A stretch of DNA of 64,000 nt from Candidatus Latescibacterota bacterium (lineage in GTDB: Bacteria > Latescibacterota > UBA2968 > UBA8231), in the NCBI GenBank assembly GCA_022820485.1, contig JAJEFJ010000008.1, positions 1-64,000 on the forward strand. Reading direction: 5' to 3'. The notes under the pieces are model-generated. The model was not told the DNA's origin and did not search any database. It saw nothing but the letters and a program-made list of their open reading frames with translations. A program made the position numbers and the translations under genes. This document shows positions 40,728 through 49,352 of this stretch, piece after piece; position 1 is the first letter of the stretch; every line of letters begins with the position of its first letter.

Positions 40728-41495
40728 ATGAGAGCGAGGTATGTGGTGCTCCTCGGAGTAGTGGCGCTCGGGCTAGTCTGGAGTTGCGGGGGATTAGTAC
40801 CACCCCAACTCGAGTACGACCTGCACGTGATGCCCATCCTGCCCGAGGGCCGTGGCGATTATACCATCGACCCAGACGACAGCTCAATGGTCTTCAGCAA
40901 AGAAGGACTTTTGATCAGGGTCCGGCACCTGAGCGATCCCGAACTCAACGAGCGCTTTCCGCCTCTATACGACGGTCGCCACGTCAACCCTTATACCCGG
41001 GACGACATCGATCCCGAAAAGGGCTATATCCCTCCGCGGTTTACCGTTTTTGAAGTCGAGGTCATAAATAAGACCTATGCCAAGATCGAATTCGATCCGG
41101 CCAAGGCAACCATGGAATCGGGCGGCGAGACCCATCGCTACTACGATCCCGGGCGCGAGGGGGCCGTCGTGTTGGGGGGTAACAGCTTCACCAAGTACTA
41201 CAAAATGGAGCTGGGCACTTCGGGTAATGAGCGCGAAATCAACTTGGAGCGCATGGGCATTATCTACAAGACGGTCTTTCATCGTCATCGACCGATCTTC
41301 CGCGATAGTAGCCAAAAAGGCATGTTAGTCTTCGATCCGTTGTTGCCAGAAAACGACGAGTTGCTGCTCACATTCCACGAGTTCGTGCTGTCGTTTGACG
41401 CCAGCGGCAATCCTGAAGAGACCATCGACGTCGAGTTCCGCTTTGCGGTGGACCAAGGAACGAGGGAAGAGGCCAGCGCGGGCGGAGCGGGTTGA
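40728..41495 (+). CDS. Lipoprotein of unknown function, paralogue of 28902-29681
   Basis: A 255-residue lipoprotein with signal MRARYVVLLGVVALGLVWSC. The mature part matches the lipoprotein at 28902 block by block: DYTIDPDDSSMVFSKEG, FPPLYDGRHVNPYTRDDIDP, FTVFEVEVINKTYAKIEFDP and LLLTFHEFVLSFD, with length and order conserved. It differs by a richer Glu/Gly tail (TREEASAGGAG). It sits directly after the ExbD pair and before a PpiC-type chaperone, so the paralogue pair brackets the large-protein/TPR/ExbBD block. I see no enzyme motif; it is presumably a surface-facing partner of the large outer-membrane-type proteins. AAGGGAG before the ATG is a good ribosome-binding site. Confidence 0.7.
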   Translation: MRARYVVLLGVVALGLVWSCGGLVPPQLEYDLHVMPILPEGRGDYTIDPDDSSMVFSKEGLLIRVRHLSDPELNERFPPLYDGRHVNPYTRDDIDPEKGYIPPRFTVFEVEVINKTYAKIEFDPAKATMESGGETHRYYDPGREGAVVLGGNSFTKYYKMELGTSGNEREINLERMGIIYKTVFHRHRPIFRDSSQKGMLVFDPLLPENDELLLTFHEFVLSFDASGNPEETIDVEFRFAVDQGTREEASAGGAG

Positions 41496-41583
41496 GTCCC
41501 GACGCTGCCCCACATCTGGATAAGTACGTATGGCAGGATATTTCATTGCGAGGGGCTGGACCTTCCGTCTAGCTCCTCTTTTT

Positions 41584-43236
41584 ATGCACAAACCACTGTT
41601 GGCTGGGTTGCTAATTGGGGCCTGCATTAGCTGTGGCGAAGAGCAGCCGGACAATGCCCATCTGTTGGCCAAGGTCGGCGAGGTCGAGATTACCGCGGCC
41701 GATCTGCGCACCTTTGAGGCCAATCTCAAAGACGCCACCATGCGCTCGCAGCACCGGGACAACTTGCAGACGCTCATTGACCGCCAAGTGTTGCTTTTGG
41801 CGGCCAATGAGCGGGGTTTGCAGCGCGACGAAGAGGTCTTAGCCGAACTCGCCAAGCGCGAGACCAAGGCCCTCGCCGACGCGATGTTGCGGCGCAATGT
41901 TGCAGCCAAGGTCGCGGTGACTGAGGACGACGTTGAAAAAGCCTACGCACGGCCGGGGTGGGGAGAAAAGGTCGTCACTATGGAAGTTTTTGTGCCCAAC
42001 CAGGAACAGGCGCGTCAGGTGCAAGTGCTTTTGGCACAGGGCGAGGACTTTGCGGAAGTAGGCCGTCAATTCGCCGCGGATCCCTATTACGGTGTGCATA
42101 CCGGTGATATCCGGCAGCTAGCCTATTCGCCTTTCGACAGTCCTCGCGACCTAGCACAAGCGGTCTTCGCCCTGCCCGAGGGAGGTGTGACCGAGCCGAT
42201 CCCCTTGCACGGAGGATTCATCATTGCCAAAGTGGCGGAGCGTCGTCGTGCTGAACAGGTCGAGGTCGAGGATGGCATCCGCGAGGCGCTCGGCGACGAG
42301 CAGCAAAAGCAACTGCGCGAATCGTACCTGCGACACCTCAAGTGGGACTTGGAGACGGTTTTTGACGCTGAGGGCATGGATATTGTAGTAAGCGTCTTAC
42401 AGGGTGCGATCCGCTATGCGGATTTGGGCGAGGTCCAGCGCCAACACCCGGTCTATGCTTTCGAGGGCTTTCGGATGGACGTGGCAGAGGTATTAGAGGC
42501 CGTGCGGCCATCGGGCCAACTGTGGCCGGAAGCCACGGCTGACGCCGTCAACGAGAAGCTATCTGAGGACCACTTTCCCACCCGCCTCATGGCCCACGAC
42601 GCCCGGCGCAAGGGCCTTGATAAAATCGAGGCTTTCGCGCGGTCACATGAACTAGCGTTGGGCAATCTGATGTTGATAAAACTACGCGAGCAGATCTTGG
42701 CCGAGGCTCCCGCGCCGACCGAGGAAGACCTACAGGCCTTCTACGAGGAGCACAAGCAGCGCTTCCGCAGTCCCCCCCACGCGCAATTAGAGGAAATTTT
42801 GCTCGAGACCCCGAGCGAGGCGCGTCAGATCGCAGCGCAGATTGCGGCCGGTGCCGAGTGGTCGGAGTTGGCCCGCGCCCACAGCCAGCGCCGCAACGCC
42901 GAAGATGGCCTCCTGTACGTCTCCCAATCACAGGCCCCCTTCTTGGGAGAGGCTTGGATGAACGCGGTGATGAACGCCGAGCTAAACCAACTCCAAGGGC
43001 CGATCCAAACGAGAGGGGGGTATTCGATCTTCCGGGTTATCGAACGATATCCAGAGATTTATCACGGTCTAGAGTTAGAGCGGGTGCGGAATGTGGTGGT
43101 GCGGGACGTGCGCGAGCGCACCGAGCGGGAGTACTTCAATAGCTATCTGCGGGATTTGCGCGAAAAATACGCCGAGCAGATTGACGTGTACGAAGAGCAC
43201 CTGCGGTATTTAGACGACGAGTTAGTGCAGAACTGA
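41584..43236 (+). CDS. SurA/PpiC-type peptidyl-prolyl isomerase lipoprotein
   Basis: A chaperone of about 550 residues. From the ATG at 41584 the signal MHKPLLAGLLIGACISC ends in a lipid-anchored Cys; an in-frame ATG at 41530 would add 18 residues and also lacks a clear ribosome-binding site. The N-terminal SurA-like region (VGEVEITAADLRTFEANLKD, IDRQVLLLAANERG) is followed by a parvulin domain (EVFVPNQEQARQVQVLLAQG, DFAEVGRQFAADP, FALPEGGVTEPI, GGFIIAKVAERR). A second parvulin-like region begins near residue 380 (LEEILLETPSEARQIAAQI, FLGEAWMNAVMNAELNQ, TRGGYSIFRVIERY). SurA-type proteins carry barrel proteins across the periplasm, which fits the barrel genes upstream. Confidence 0.82.
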   Translation: MHKPLLAGLLIGACISCGEEQPDNAHLLAKVGEVEITAADLRTFEANLKDATMRSQHRDNLQTLIDRQVLLLAANERGLQRDEEVLAELAKRETKALADAMLRRNVAAKVAVTEDDVEKAYARPGWGEKVVTMEVFVPNQEQARQVQVLLAQGEDFAEVGRQFAADPYYGVHTGDIRQLAYSPFDSPRDLAQAVFALPEGGVTEPIPLHGGFIIAKVAERRRAEQVEVEDGIREALGDEQQKQLRESYLRHLKWDLETVFDAEGMDIVVSVLQGAIRYADLGEVQRQHPVYAFEGFRMDVAEVLEAVRPSGQLWPEATADAVNEKLSEDHFPTRLMAHDARRKGLDKIEAFARSHELALGNLMLIKLREQILAEAPAPTEEDLQAFYEEHKQRFRSPPHAQLEEILLETPSEARQIAAQIAAGAEWSELARAHSQRRNAEDGLLYVSQSQAPFLGEAWMNAVMNAELNQLQGPIQTRGGYSIFRVIERYPEIYHGLELERVRNVVVRDVRERTEREYFNSYLRDLREKYAEQIDVYEEHLRYLDDELVQN

Positions 43237-43249
43237 GCAAGCGAGGGGA

Positions 43250-45247
43250 GTGATCTTGTCACAGGCCAACGCCCAAGAGCGCTTCGCGGTCATGCCCGCC
43301 GACGCCCCCTTTGAACCGGGCTTCAATGCAAAGACCCTGTGGGCGGCGCTCTTTGTCGGCTTCGTGATGCTGCCGGGCGCGATCTACCTCGGGCTGGTAA
43401 CTGGGATGAGCATGGCCGGTGGTGCCGAGTGGGTGACGCTCATCCTCTTTATCGAAATGGCCAAGCGCACCTTCGTGTACTTGCGGACTCAGGAAATAAT
43501 CATCCTCTACTGGGTGGCCGGTGGCTTGGTGATGATGGGCGGCAAACTGGGCACCGGAGCCGATCTCTTCGGCGGCCCGTTCGGCGTGTTGATTTGGGAT
43601 CAATATCTGATCCAGTCGCCTCAAGCCGACGGACTGGCCGAACACATTCCAACTTGGGTCGTGCCCCCGCGCGGATCGGAGGCCCTCTTAGAGCGCAGCT
43701 TCCTCGACAGTGCGTGGCTCAAGCCCATCGTCATTCTCCTCTGCGCCGTTGCATTGCAGCGCGTCAACGCTCTGTCGTTGGGCTACGTGCTCTTCCGCAT
43801 CACCCACGATGTCGAACGCCTGCCCTTTCCCATGGCGTATGTGCAGGCCGGCGGCGCCACCGCCCTCGCCGAGACCTCGGCTAAGCAGGAAGGCTGGCGC
43901 TGGCACGTGTTCAGCACGGGGGCCTTTATCGGGGCGGTGTGGGGCGTATTCTACGTGGTGGTGCCAACGCTGTCGTCGGTCTTTTTGACCGAGACCGTGT
44001 CGATTTTGCCGATTCCCTTCATCGACTTCACCGTGCCGCTAAAGGCGGTTTTGCCCGCCGCGGTCATCGGCTTGGCCACGGATTTGATCCACGTGCTGTT
44101 CGGCCTCGTGCTGCCGTTTTGGGTCGTAGTAGGAGTGTTTGCCTCGTCTATCGTGGTCAACTTGATCGCCAACCCCATTCTCTATGCCTACGGCATCCTG
44201 TACACTTGGGAGCCGGGCATGTCGTCAATTCCCACCCAGATCGCCAATACCTTTGACTTCTGGCTGAGCTTTTCGCTGGGCGGGGCCATAGTAGTCGCGG
44301 TTGTGGGTTTCTATACGGCGGGCAAGGTTTTGCTCGCAGTCGGCAAGGAGCGCGCCCTGACTCGGGAAGCTAATCAGGGACCTAGCTCCGAGCGCGGCGA
44401 CATCCGCATTGTCATGGCCTTGGGAATCTGGGCGGTGAGCACGCTGGGCTTCGTGCTGATGGTGTACTATTTGGTGCCGGAATTCCCCTGGTGGATCACC
44501 GCGCTCTTCGGCTTTGTGTGGACGCCGATCTACTCGTACATCGGCACGCGGATGATCGGCCTGACGGGCTCGCCGCAGGGGGTAACTTTTCCCTATCTGC
44601 GCGAGGCCAGTTTCTTCTTGTCTGGCTACCAAGGGGCTGGGATTTGGTTCGCGCCGGTGCCGATCTTCCAGTGGGGTTACGAGGCGCAAGTGTTCAAGCA
44701 GCTAGAGCTGACGCGCACTCGCTTTGGCAGCATCGTCAAGATGACGGCCCTGACCTTGGCTGTGATGTTCGTGTGTAGCTTCCTGTTCTGGTCACTGATA
44801 TGGAAGTTAGGGCCGATTCCCTCCTCGGCGTATCCGTTCGTGCAAAAGATGTGGCCCTTCCACGCCACCATGCAGGCGTTCTGGGCCAAGTCCACGCTGC
44901 CGGGCGCGGGCCAGAGTTTGGTGACGCAAATTATTCGCTGGGATAACATTGGGATAGGGCTGGTCTTTAGTGGCGTATTGTACGCGCTGCTGAGCGCATT
45001 CAGTGCGCCGCTGGGAATCTTCTATGGTTTTGTCGCCGGCCTCGGCGGCTGGCCGCACTTTGCCATCCTCAACTTCGTCGGTGCCCTGCTGGGTCGATTC
45101 TATTTGCAAAAGCGCTTTGGCCCCGAGCGCTGGTACGCGTACGCGCCCATCGTGCTGGCCGGGTACTCGTGCGGCGTGGGCCTGATTGGCATGACGTCGA
45201 TTGCCATCGCACTGATTTCCAAGGCCGTGTCACAGGTCGTGTTCTAA
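43250..45247 (+). CDS. Multi-span OPT-like transporter (DUF6784/DUF6785-related)
   Basis: A 665-residue inner-membrane protein with about 14-16 spans. Segments such as LWAALFVGFVMLPGAIYLGL, GGAEWVTLILFIEMAKR and LRTQEIIILYWVAGGLVMMG recall the uncharacterised family often labelled peptide transporter in candidate phyla (OPT-like, DUF6784/6785). A conserved pair of Pro-containing loops (RITHDVERLPFPMAYVQAGG) is also typical. The start is uncertain: GTG at 43250 or TTG at 43256, both near a GAGGGGA motif. It follows the PpiC gene by 13 bases. A relative with the same general architecture lies at 49353. I cannot name the substrate from sequence. Confidence 0.65.
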   Translation: MILSQANAQERFAVMPADAPFEPGFNAKTLWAALFVGFVMLPGAIYLGLVTGMSMAGGAEWVTLILFIEMAKRTFVYLRTQEIIILYWVAGGLVMMGGKLGTGADLFGGPFGVLIWDQYLIQSPQADGLAEHIPTWVVPPRGSEALLERSFLDSAWLKPIVILLCAVALQRVNALSLGYVLFRITHDVERLPFPMAYVQAGGATALAETSAKQEGWRWHVFSTGAFIGAVWGVFYVVVPTLSSVFLTETVSILPIPFIDFTVPLKAVLPAAVIGLATDLIHVLFGLVLPFWVVVGVFASSIVVNLIANPILYAYGILYTWEPGMSSIPTQIANTFDFWLSFSLGGAIVVAVVGFYTAGKVLLAVGKERALTREANQGPSSERGDIRIVMALGIWAVSTLGFVLMVYYLVPEFPWWITALFGFVWTPIYSYIGTRMIGLTGSPQGVTFPYLREASFFLSGYQGAGIWFAPVPIFQWGYEAQVFKQLELTRTRFGSIVKMTALTLAVMFVCSFLFWSLIWKLGPIPSSAYPFVQKMWPFHATMQAFWAKSTLPGAGQSLVTQIIRWDNIGIGLVFSGVLYALLSAFSAPLGIFYGFVAGLGGWPHFAILNFVGALLGRFYLQKRFGPERWYAYAPIVLAGYSCGVGLIGMTSIAIALISKAVSQVVF

Positions 45248-45258
45248 GGAGCAGCACG

Positions 45259-46110
45259 GTGAGTCGCGCACTGGTGTGCATGGCCCTGTTGGTGCTTGGT
45301 TGCGGCCAAAAGAATCCGGGGCAGGTGAGCGAAGATCACGTGGTTGCGCCCACTTCGTCCGAAGAGGCTCCTGCTACCGAAGAGACCAGCGAAGTTGCCG
45401 AAGAGACCAGCGAAGTTGCCGAGGTCAACAAAGCTGATCACGCCATGGTCCTCGTGCCCGAAGGCCTCTTTGTGATGGGTTGGGATGCGGGCGACCCAGA
45501 CGAGCAGCCACCGCACCCAGTTTTTCTTTCCGCCTACTACATCGACCAGTTCGAGGTCACCATAGGACTGTACCGGCGCTGTGTGGAGGACGACGCCTGC
45601 GAAGAGCCAGCCTATGCCCCCAACTGCAATTGGGACAAAGAGATAGACGACGCGCATCCCATCAACTGCGTGAACCGCCAACACGCGCTCGACTATTGCG
45701 CGTGGGCTGGCCTGCGGCTGCCGACCGAGGCCGAGTGGGAAAAAGCCGCGCGCGGAACCGATGGGCGCATATATCCCTGGGGATACGAGTTGGAAGGCGA
45801 CGAGGCCAACTTTCGCTTTATCGCCGGAGCGACCGAGCCGGTGGGCAGCCGTCCCGCTGGGGTATCGCCGTACGGGGCACACGACATGGCGGGCAACGTG
45901 TGGGAGTGGGTGTCCGATTGGTACGGGGACACGTACTATGCCGAGAGTCCGCGGGATAATCCGCAGGGGCCGTTGCGCGGGGAGTTCGGGGTGTTGCGGG
46001 GTGGGTCGTGGTGGTTTGAGAAGGAGTCCCTGCCTGCGGCGAATCGGGAGGCCTATCATCCGCAGTTGACGGACATAGATATTGGGATTCGGTGTGCGCG
46101 GGATTTTTGA
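45259..46110 (+). CDS. SUMF1 (formylglycine-generating-like) domain lipoprotein, non-catalytic
   Basis: A 283-residue lipoprotein that starts with GTG at 45259; AAGGAG lies eight bases before it, and the first Cys (LLVLGC, residue 15) is lipidated. A Glu/Ser/Thr-rich linker with EETSEVAE repeated twice follows. The C-terminal domain has the family pattern: VLVPEGLFVMGWDAGDPDEQ, HPVFLSAYYIDQFEVT, LRLPTEAEWEKAARG, GANVWEW-like AGNVWEWVSDWYGDTYY and LRGGSWWFEKES. True formylglycine-generating enzymes have two active-site cysteines in a GGSYxCHxxYCxRYR segment; here the equivalent is GGSWWFEKESLPAANREAY with none, so it should bind rather than oxidise. It follows the transporter gene by 11 bases. 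Confidence 0.8.
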   Translation: MSRALVCMALLVLGCGQKNPGQVSEDHVVAPTSSEEAPATEETSEVAEETSEVAEVNKADHAMVLVPEGLFVMGWDAGDPDEQPPHPVFLSAYYIDQFEVTIGLYRRCVEDDACEEPAYAPNCNWDKEIDDAHPINCVNRQHALDYCAWAGLRLPTEAEWEKAARGTDGRIYPWGYELEGDEANFRFIAGATEPVGSRPAGVSPYGAHDMAGNVWEWVSDWYGDTYYAESPRDNPQGPLRGEFGVLRGGSWWFEKESLPAANREAYHPQLTDIDIGIRCARDF

Positions 46111-46891
46111 GCGGGCAATATTGCCGTTGCTCGTCGCGCTGGCAGGCTGTGGCAAAGATTCAGTAGCACCGGTAGCGCCGGTCGTCTTGGAAGAGGGCGT
46201 TGTCATTTCGTCGCCGGCAGATATCGCTGCTCTTAGGGAAAGGGGAGGAGATAGTTACATCATCGACGGCGACTTGCAGATCGTCGGAAGTAGCTTAGTT
46301 GCGCTGACGGGGTTGGAAGGGCTGAGGCGCGTCGAGGGCAGCGTCGAGATTTGGTTTAACGACCGCTTGGAAAGCTTAGTGGGACTCGAAGGGCTTGAAA
46401 GCGTCGGAGCTGGGCTAGGCCCGGCGGACGCATCACCGCCCTTACCTACTCCCGCGGCCGGCAAAGCTGCTCACGTGGTGGAAGGGTTGTTGATCTTTGA
46501 AAATAAGGCCCTGCGCTCGCTCAAAGGGCTGGAGAATTTGGCCTCTGTCAACGGAGGCTTGGCGCTGGTCCGCAATGAATCGCTTGTGTCCCTGACGGAC
46601 ATGCCGCACCTCGTGGAGATCGAAGGTAGCGTGGACATCTGGTACAACGACGCGCTGCAAAGCCTAGCGGGCCTGCAGCACTTGGTTCGTGTGCGGGACT
46701 TTTTGGAAGTCAGCGGCAACGACGCACTGCAAAGCCTAGATGGGCTGCGCGGCATCAGCCATGTGGGGGCGGATCTGATCATCAGCAATAACGCGCTGCT
46801 GCCCCAATCTGAAGTGTGGGCCTTTACCGAGCGGCTGGTAGCCGCGGGATTTGCCGGGGCGGTGATAGTCCAAGGCAATCTGGACGATTAA
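46082..46891 (+). CDS. Lipoprotein with receptor-L/leucine-rich-like repeats
   Basis: A protein of about 269 residues. Its start is TTG at 46082 or GTG at 46094, both overlapping the previous gene. A signal ends at LLVALAGC (lipid-anchored Cys). The mature part has units of the receptor-L type, seen as GDLQIVGSSLVALTGLEGLR, GSVEIWFNDRLESLVGLEG, GLLIFENKALRSLKGLENLA, GSVDIWYNDALQSLAGLQ and DFLEVSGNDALQSLDGLRG. Each has a short strand and LxxLxGL helix-like turn, as in insulin receptor L domains and some bacterial adhesins. A Pro/Ala/Gly-rich insert (ADASPPLPTPAAGK) breaks the second unit. It ends 7 bases before the convergent NHL gene. Confidence 0.75.
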   Translation: MGFGVRGIFERAILPLLVALAGCGKDSVAPVAPVVLEEGVVISSPADIAALRERGGDSYIIDGDLQIVGSSLVALTGLEGLRRVEGSVEIWFNDRLESLVGLEGLESVGAGLGPADASPPLPTPAAGKAAHVVEGLLIFENKALRSLKGLENLASVNGGLALVRNESLVSLTDMPHLVEIEGSVDIWYNDALQSLAGLQHLVRVRDFLEVSGNDALQSLDGLRGISHVGADLIISNNALLPQSEVWAFTERLVAAGFAGAVIVQGNLDD

Positions 46892-46897
46892 CAGCCC

Positions 46898-48103
46898 TTA
46901 CTTACGCACTAGGCGGATGCGGTGATTGCGGGTATCGGCGATGTAGAGGTTGTCGTGTGGGTCGAGTTCGATGCCGTAGGGGCGGTTGAGCAGGGCAGCC
47001 TGCGGCGGGCCGCCGTCACCGCTGTCGCCGGATTGGCCGCACTGACCAGCTACGGTGTAGATCGCTCCGTCGAGGTCAATGCGGCGCACGCAGTTGTTGA
47101 AGGTGTCGGCGACAAAGACCCGGCCCTCGGAGTCAATGGCCACATCGCAGGGCCAGTACAGAGAAACGTCGAGTGCGTTGGCCCCGTTTTCGCTGTCTCC
47201 GGGCTGGGGTGGGGAAGTGTAGTCGGCGATGGAGCCGATGTTTCGCGCTGCGTTGCCGGCGATGGTGGTGATGATGCCGGTCGCTGCTTCGACCTTGCGG
47301 ATGCGGTTGTTGTACGTATCGGCGAGGTAGAGGTTGCCAAATTCATCCGTGGCGATGCGGCTGGTGGGTGGGGCGGCTTGGCTTACGGGTGCCCAGATTT
47401 GGGCTTGGTCTGCAGGCCCTCCGTCGCCGGAAAAACCCGGCTCGCCGGTGCCGACAACCGTGCGTATGGTTCCGTCGAGGTCGATTATGCGGATGCGCTG
47501 GTTTTCCTGATCGGAGATGTACATGCGCCCGAGTGGATCAAAGGCGGTAGCGCTTGGCAGGTTGATCGTCGCTAGGGCTGCGGGGCCGCCGTCGCCGCTG
47601 TAGGTGCGCTCGCCGGTGCCGCAGATCGGCTCGATATAGTCGGTGGCAAAGTCGTAGCGCAGGATCATCGAGTTGTGCCAAGCCGTGAGTATCAGGCGTC
47701 CGAGCGGATCGAAGGAGATATGGGTCGGATGGTTGAGGCCGGTCTCGCGCGCCCGCCCGGCCGGTGCATCGCCGAGTTCGCCGGTGCCGACCAAGGTGCG
47801 GATGCTGTCCTTGGCGACGCCCCGGTATCGTGGATTCCTCTGTCGCGTCTGGGTGAGGACGCTGGCCTTGGTGGTGACGCGGACTCGGTGGTTGTTCCAG
47901 TCGAGGATGTAGAGCCGCCCGTCGGGGCCGTAGGTCAGGTCTTGCGGCAAGTAGAAGAAGGCTTGCAGCAGCGGAGCTTCTTCCGGGCCTTTGCCAGCGT
48001 CGCCGGTTCCGGCAAAGGTTTCGATGCGTTCGTAGGAGCTGCTAGGGCCTGTGGGCGTTTCTCCGCAGGCGGACAGGATGAGTAAAAGCGCTAGGTAGAT
48101 CAT
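46898..48103 (-). CDS. NHL-repeat lipoprotein (second of a tandem pair)
   Basis: A 401-residue lipoprotein with signal MIYLALLLILSAC. The mature part is a six-bladed NHL propeller: repeats of the type GDGGPAxxAxLNxPxxxAxDxxGRLYIADxxNxRIR occur about every 50 residues, for example PLGRMYISDQENQRIRIIDL, IVVG-type TIRTVVGTGEPGFSGDGGPA and NGANALDVSLYWPCDVAIDS. NHL propellers bind proteins, peptides or RNA. It starts inside the last bases of the upstream NHL gene (ATGA overlap) and shares its design, so the pair arose by duplication. Together they end in a 7-base convergent gap with the receptor-L lipoprotein. Confidence 0.87.
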   Translation of the reverse strand: MIYLALLLILSACGETPTGPSSSYERIETFAGTGDAGKGPEEAPLLQAFFYLPQDLTYGPDGRLYILDWNNHRVRVTTKASVLTQTRQRNPRYRGVAKDSIRTLVGTGELGDAPAGRARETGLNHPTHISFDPLGRLILTAWHNSMILRYDFATDYIEPICGTGERTYSGDGGPAALATINLPSATAFDPLGRMYISDQENQRIRIIDLDGTIRTVVGTGEPGFSGDGGPADQAQIWAPVSQAAPPTSRIATDEFGNLYLADTYNNRIRKVEAATGIITTIAGNAARNIGSIADYTSPPQPGDSENGANALDVSLYWPCDVAIDSEGRVFVADTFNNCVRRIDLDGAIYTVAGQCGQSGDSGDGGPPQAALLNRPYGIELDPHDNLYIADTRNHRIRLVRK

Positions 48104-49269
48104 GGCAAGACGACTCGGCGGATGCGGTGGTTGTACGTATCGGCGATATAGAGCCGACCCTGCGGGTCAAAGTCAAGCCCGGCAGGTCGGTTGAGGGCTG
48201 CGCTGAGGGCCGGTCCGCCATCGCCGGAAAATCCTTCCTCGCCGCTGCCAGCAACGGTTTCAATGATGCCGGTCGCTAGGTCGAGGGCGCGGATGCGGTG
48301 ATTAAATTCGTCGGCAATGTAGAGCCGGCCGTCGGGACCAAAGGCCAAGTCTCGCGGGTTGTTGAGATCGGCGCTGAGAGCTGGTCCACCGTCGCCGCCA
48401 CCATCGGCCGCGCCGGTGCCAGCCACCGTTTCGATTAGGTCGCGGCCGAAGTCAACGCGGCGGATTCGGTGGTTGAGGGCGTCGGCGATGTAGAGCCGTC
48501 CCTGCGGATCAAAAATTAAGCTGCCCGCTGGCGGCGGGTTGGCTCCGGCTGGCATGTGCAACTGGGCGTCGCGCGGACTGCCGCCATCGCCAGCAAACCC
48601 GGCCACGCCAGTGCCTACGACGGTGGTGATGATGCCGTCGGGATCTATTTTGCGCACCCGCTGGTTGCGCTGGTCGAGGATATACAGCCCGCCATTGGGG
48701 CCTAAGACCGTTTGCGGCGGTTGGCTCAGGAGTGCGTCGCGGGCTGGACCGCCATCGCCGGCAAAGCCCGGACCCGCGCCGCAGATGACTTGAACGAGCC
48801 CAGTCTGCGGGTCGTAAAGGCGCAGCTTGTGATTGTGCCAAGCCGTCAGTAGCAGGGTGCCGTCGGCCAGCGGCAGGATATGGGTTGGGTGGTTGAGGTG
48901 GACCTCGGTGCCGGGCGCACCGGGAGGTATTTGGTCGGATTCGTCGTAGGGGCCGTCGCCGACGAAGTCCGTGCCAATGACGGTGACGAGGGTGCCCTCC
49001 GGGGTCGCGCGACGCACGCGGTGGTTGTTCCAGTCGAGGAGGTAGGGACCCGAGGGAGTAAAGGTGAGATCGACAGGCCAGTACAGGGTGGAAGCCAGCA
49101 GTGGCTGATCGTCGCCATTGAAGCCGGCTTCGCCCGTGCCGGCCCAAGTGCAGATAGTGCCGGGGGCATTCGTACAGAGGGCTTGCGAGCCGCTATCCGG
49201 GCCGGTGCTGTTAGAGCAAGCCGTCAGCAGCAGTGCGAGGATAAGGGGTATGAGGCGGTTTGTGGACAT
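48100..49269 (-). CDS. NHL-repeat lipoprotein (first of a tandem pair)
   Basis: A 389-residue lipoprotein with signal MSTNRLIPLILALLLTAC. It has about six NHL units, clearest in GSLIFDPQGRLYIADALNHR, LNNPRDLAFGPDGRLYIADE, GEEGFSGDGGPALSAALNRP and DFDPQGRLYIADTYNHRIRR. Every unit has the GDGG plus RLYIAD pattern. It overlaps the next NHL gene by 4 bases, implying coupled translation. The 83-base gap to the divergent membrane-protein gene at 49353 is AT-rich and must hold promoters for both directions. NHL lipoproteins of this type are frequent in Latescibacteria-like genomes and are probably surface binding proteins; no ligand is evident. Confidence 0.87.
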   Translation of the reverse strand: MSTNRLIPLILALLLTACSNSTGPDSGSQALCTNAPGTICTWAGTGEAGFNGDDQPLLASTLYWPVDLTFTPSGPYLLDWNNHRVRRATPEGTLVTVIGTDFVGDGPYDESDQIPPGAPGTEVHLNHPTHILPLADGTLLLTAWHNHKLRLYDPQTGLVQVICGAGPGFAGDGGPARDALLSQPPQTVLGPNGGLYILDQRNQRVRKIDPDGIITTVVGTGVAGFAGDGGSPRDAQLHMPAGANPPPAGSLIFDPQGRLYIADALNHRIRRVDFGRDLIETVAGTGAADGGGDGGPALSADLNNPRDLAFGPDGRLYIADEFNHRIRALDLATGIIETVAGSGEEGFSGDGGPALSAALNRPAGLDFDPQGRLYIADTYNHRIRRVVLP

Positions 49270-49352
49270 AGCTTAGTACGTACATTGATGCGAAACCTTA
49301 AATATATAAAAAAGAACGCTGTAAATCATCGATTGCATAGGGGTGGTATCAC

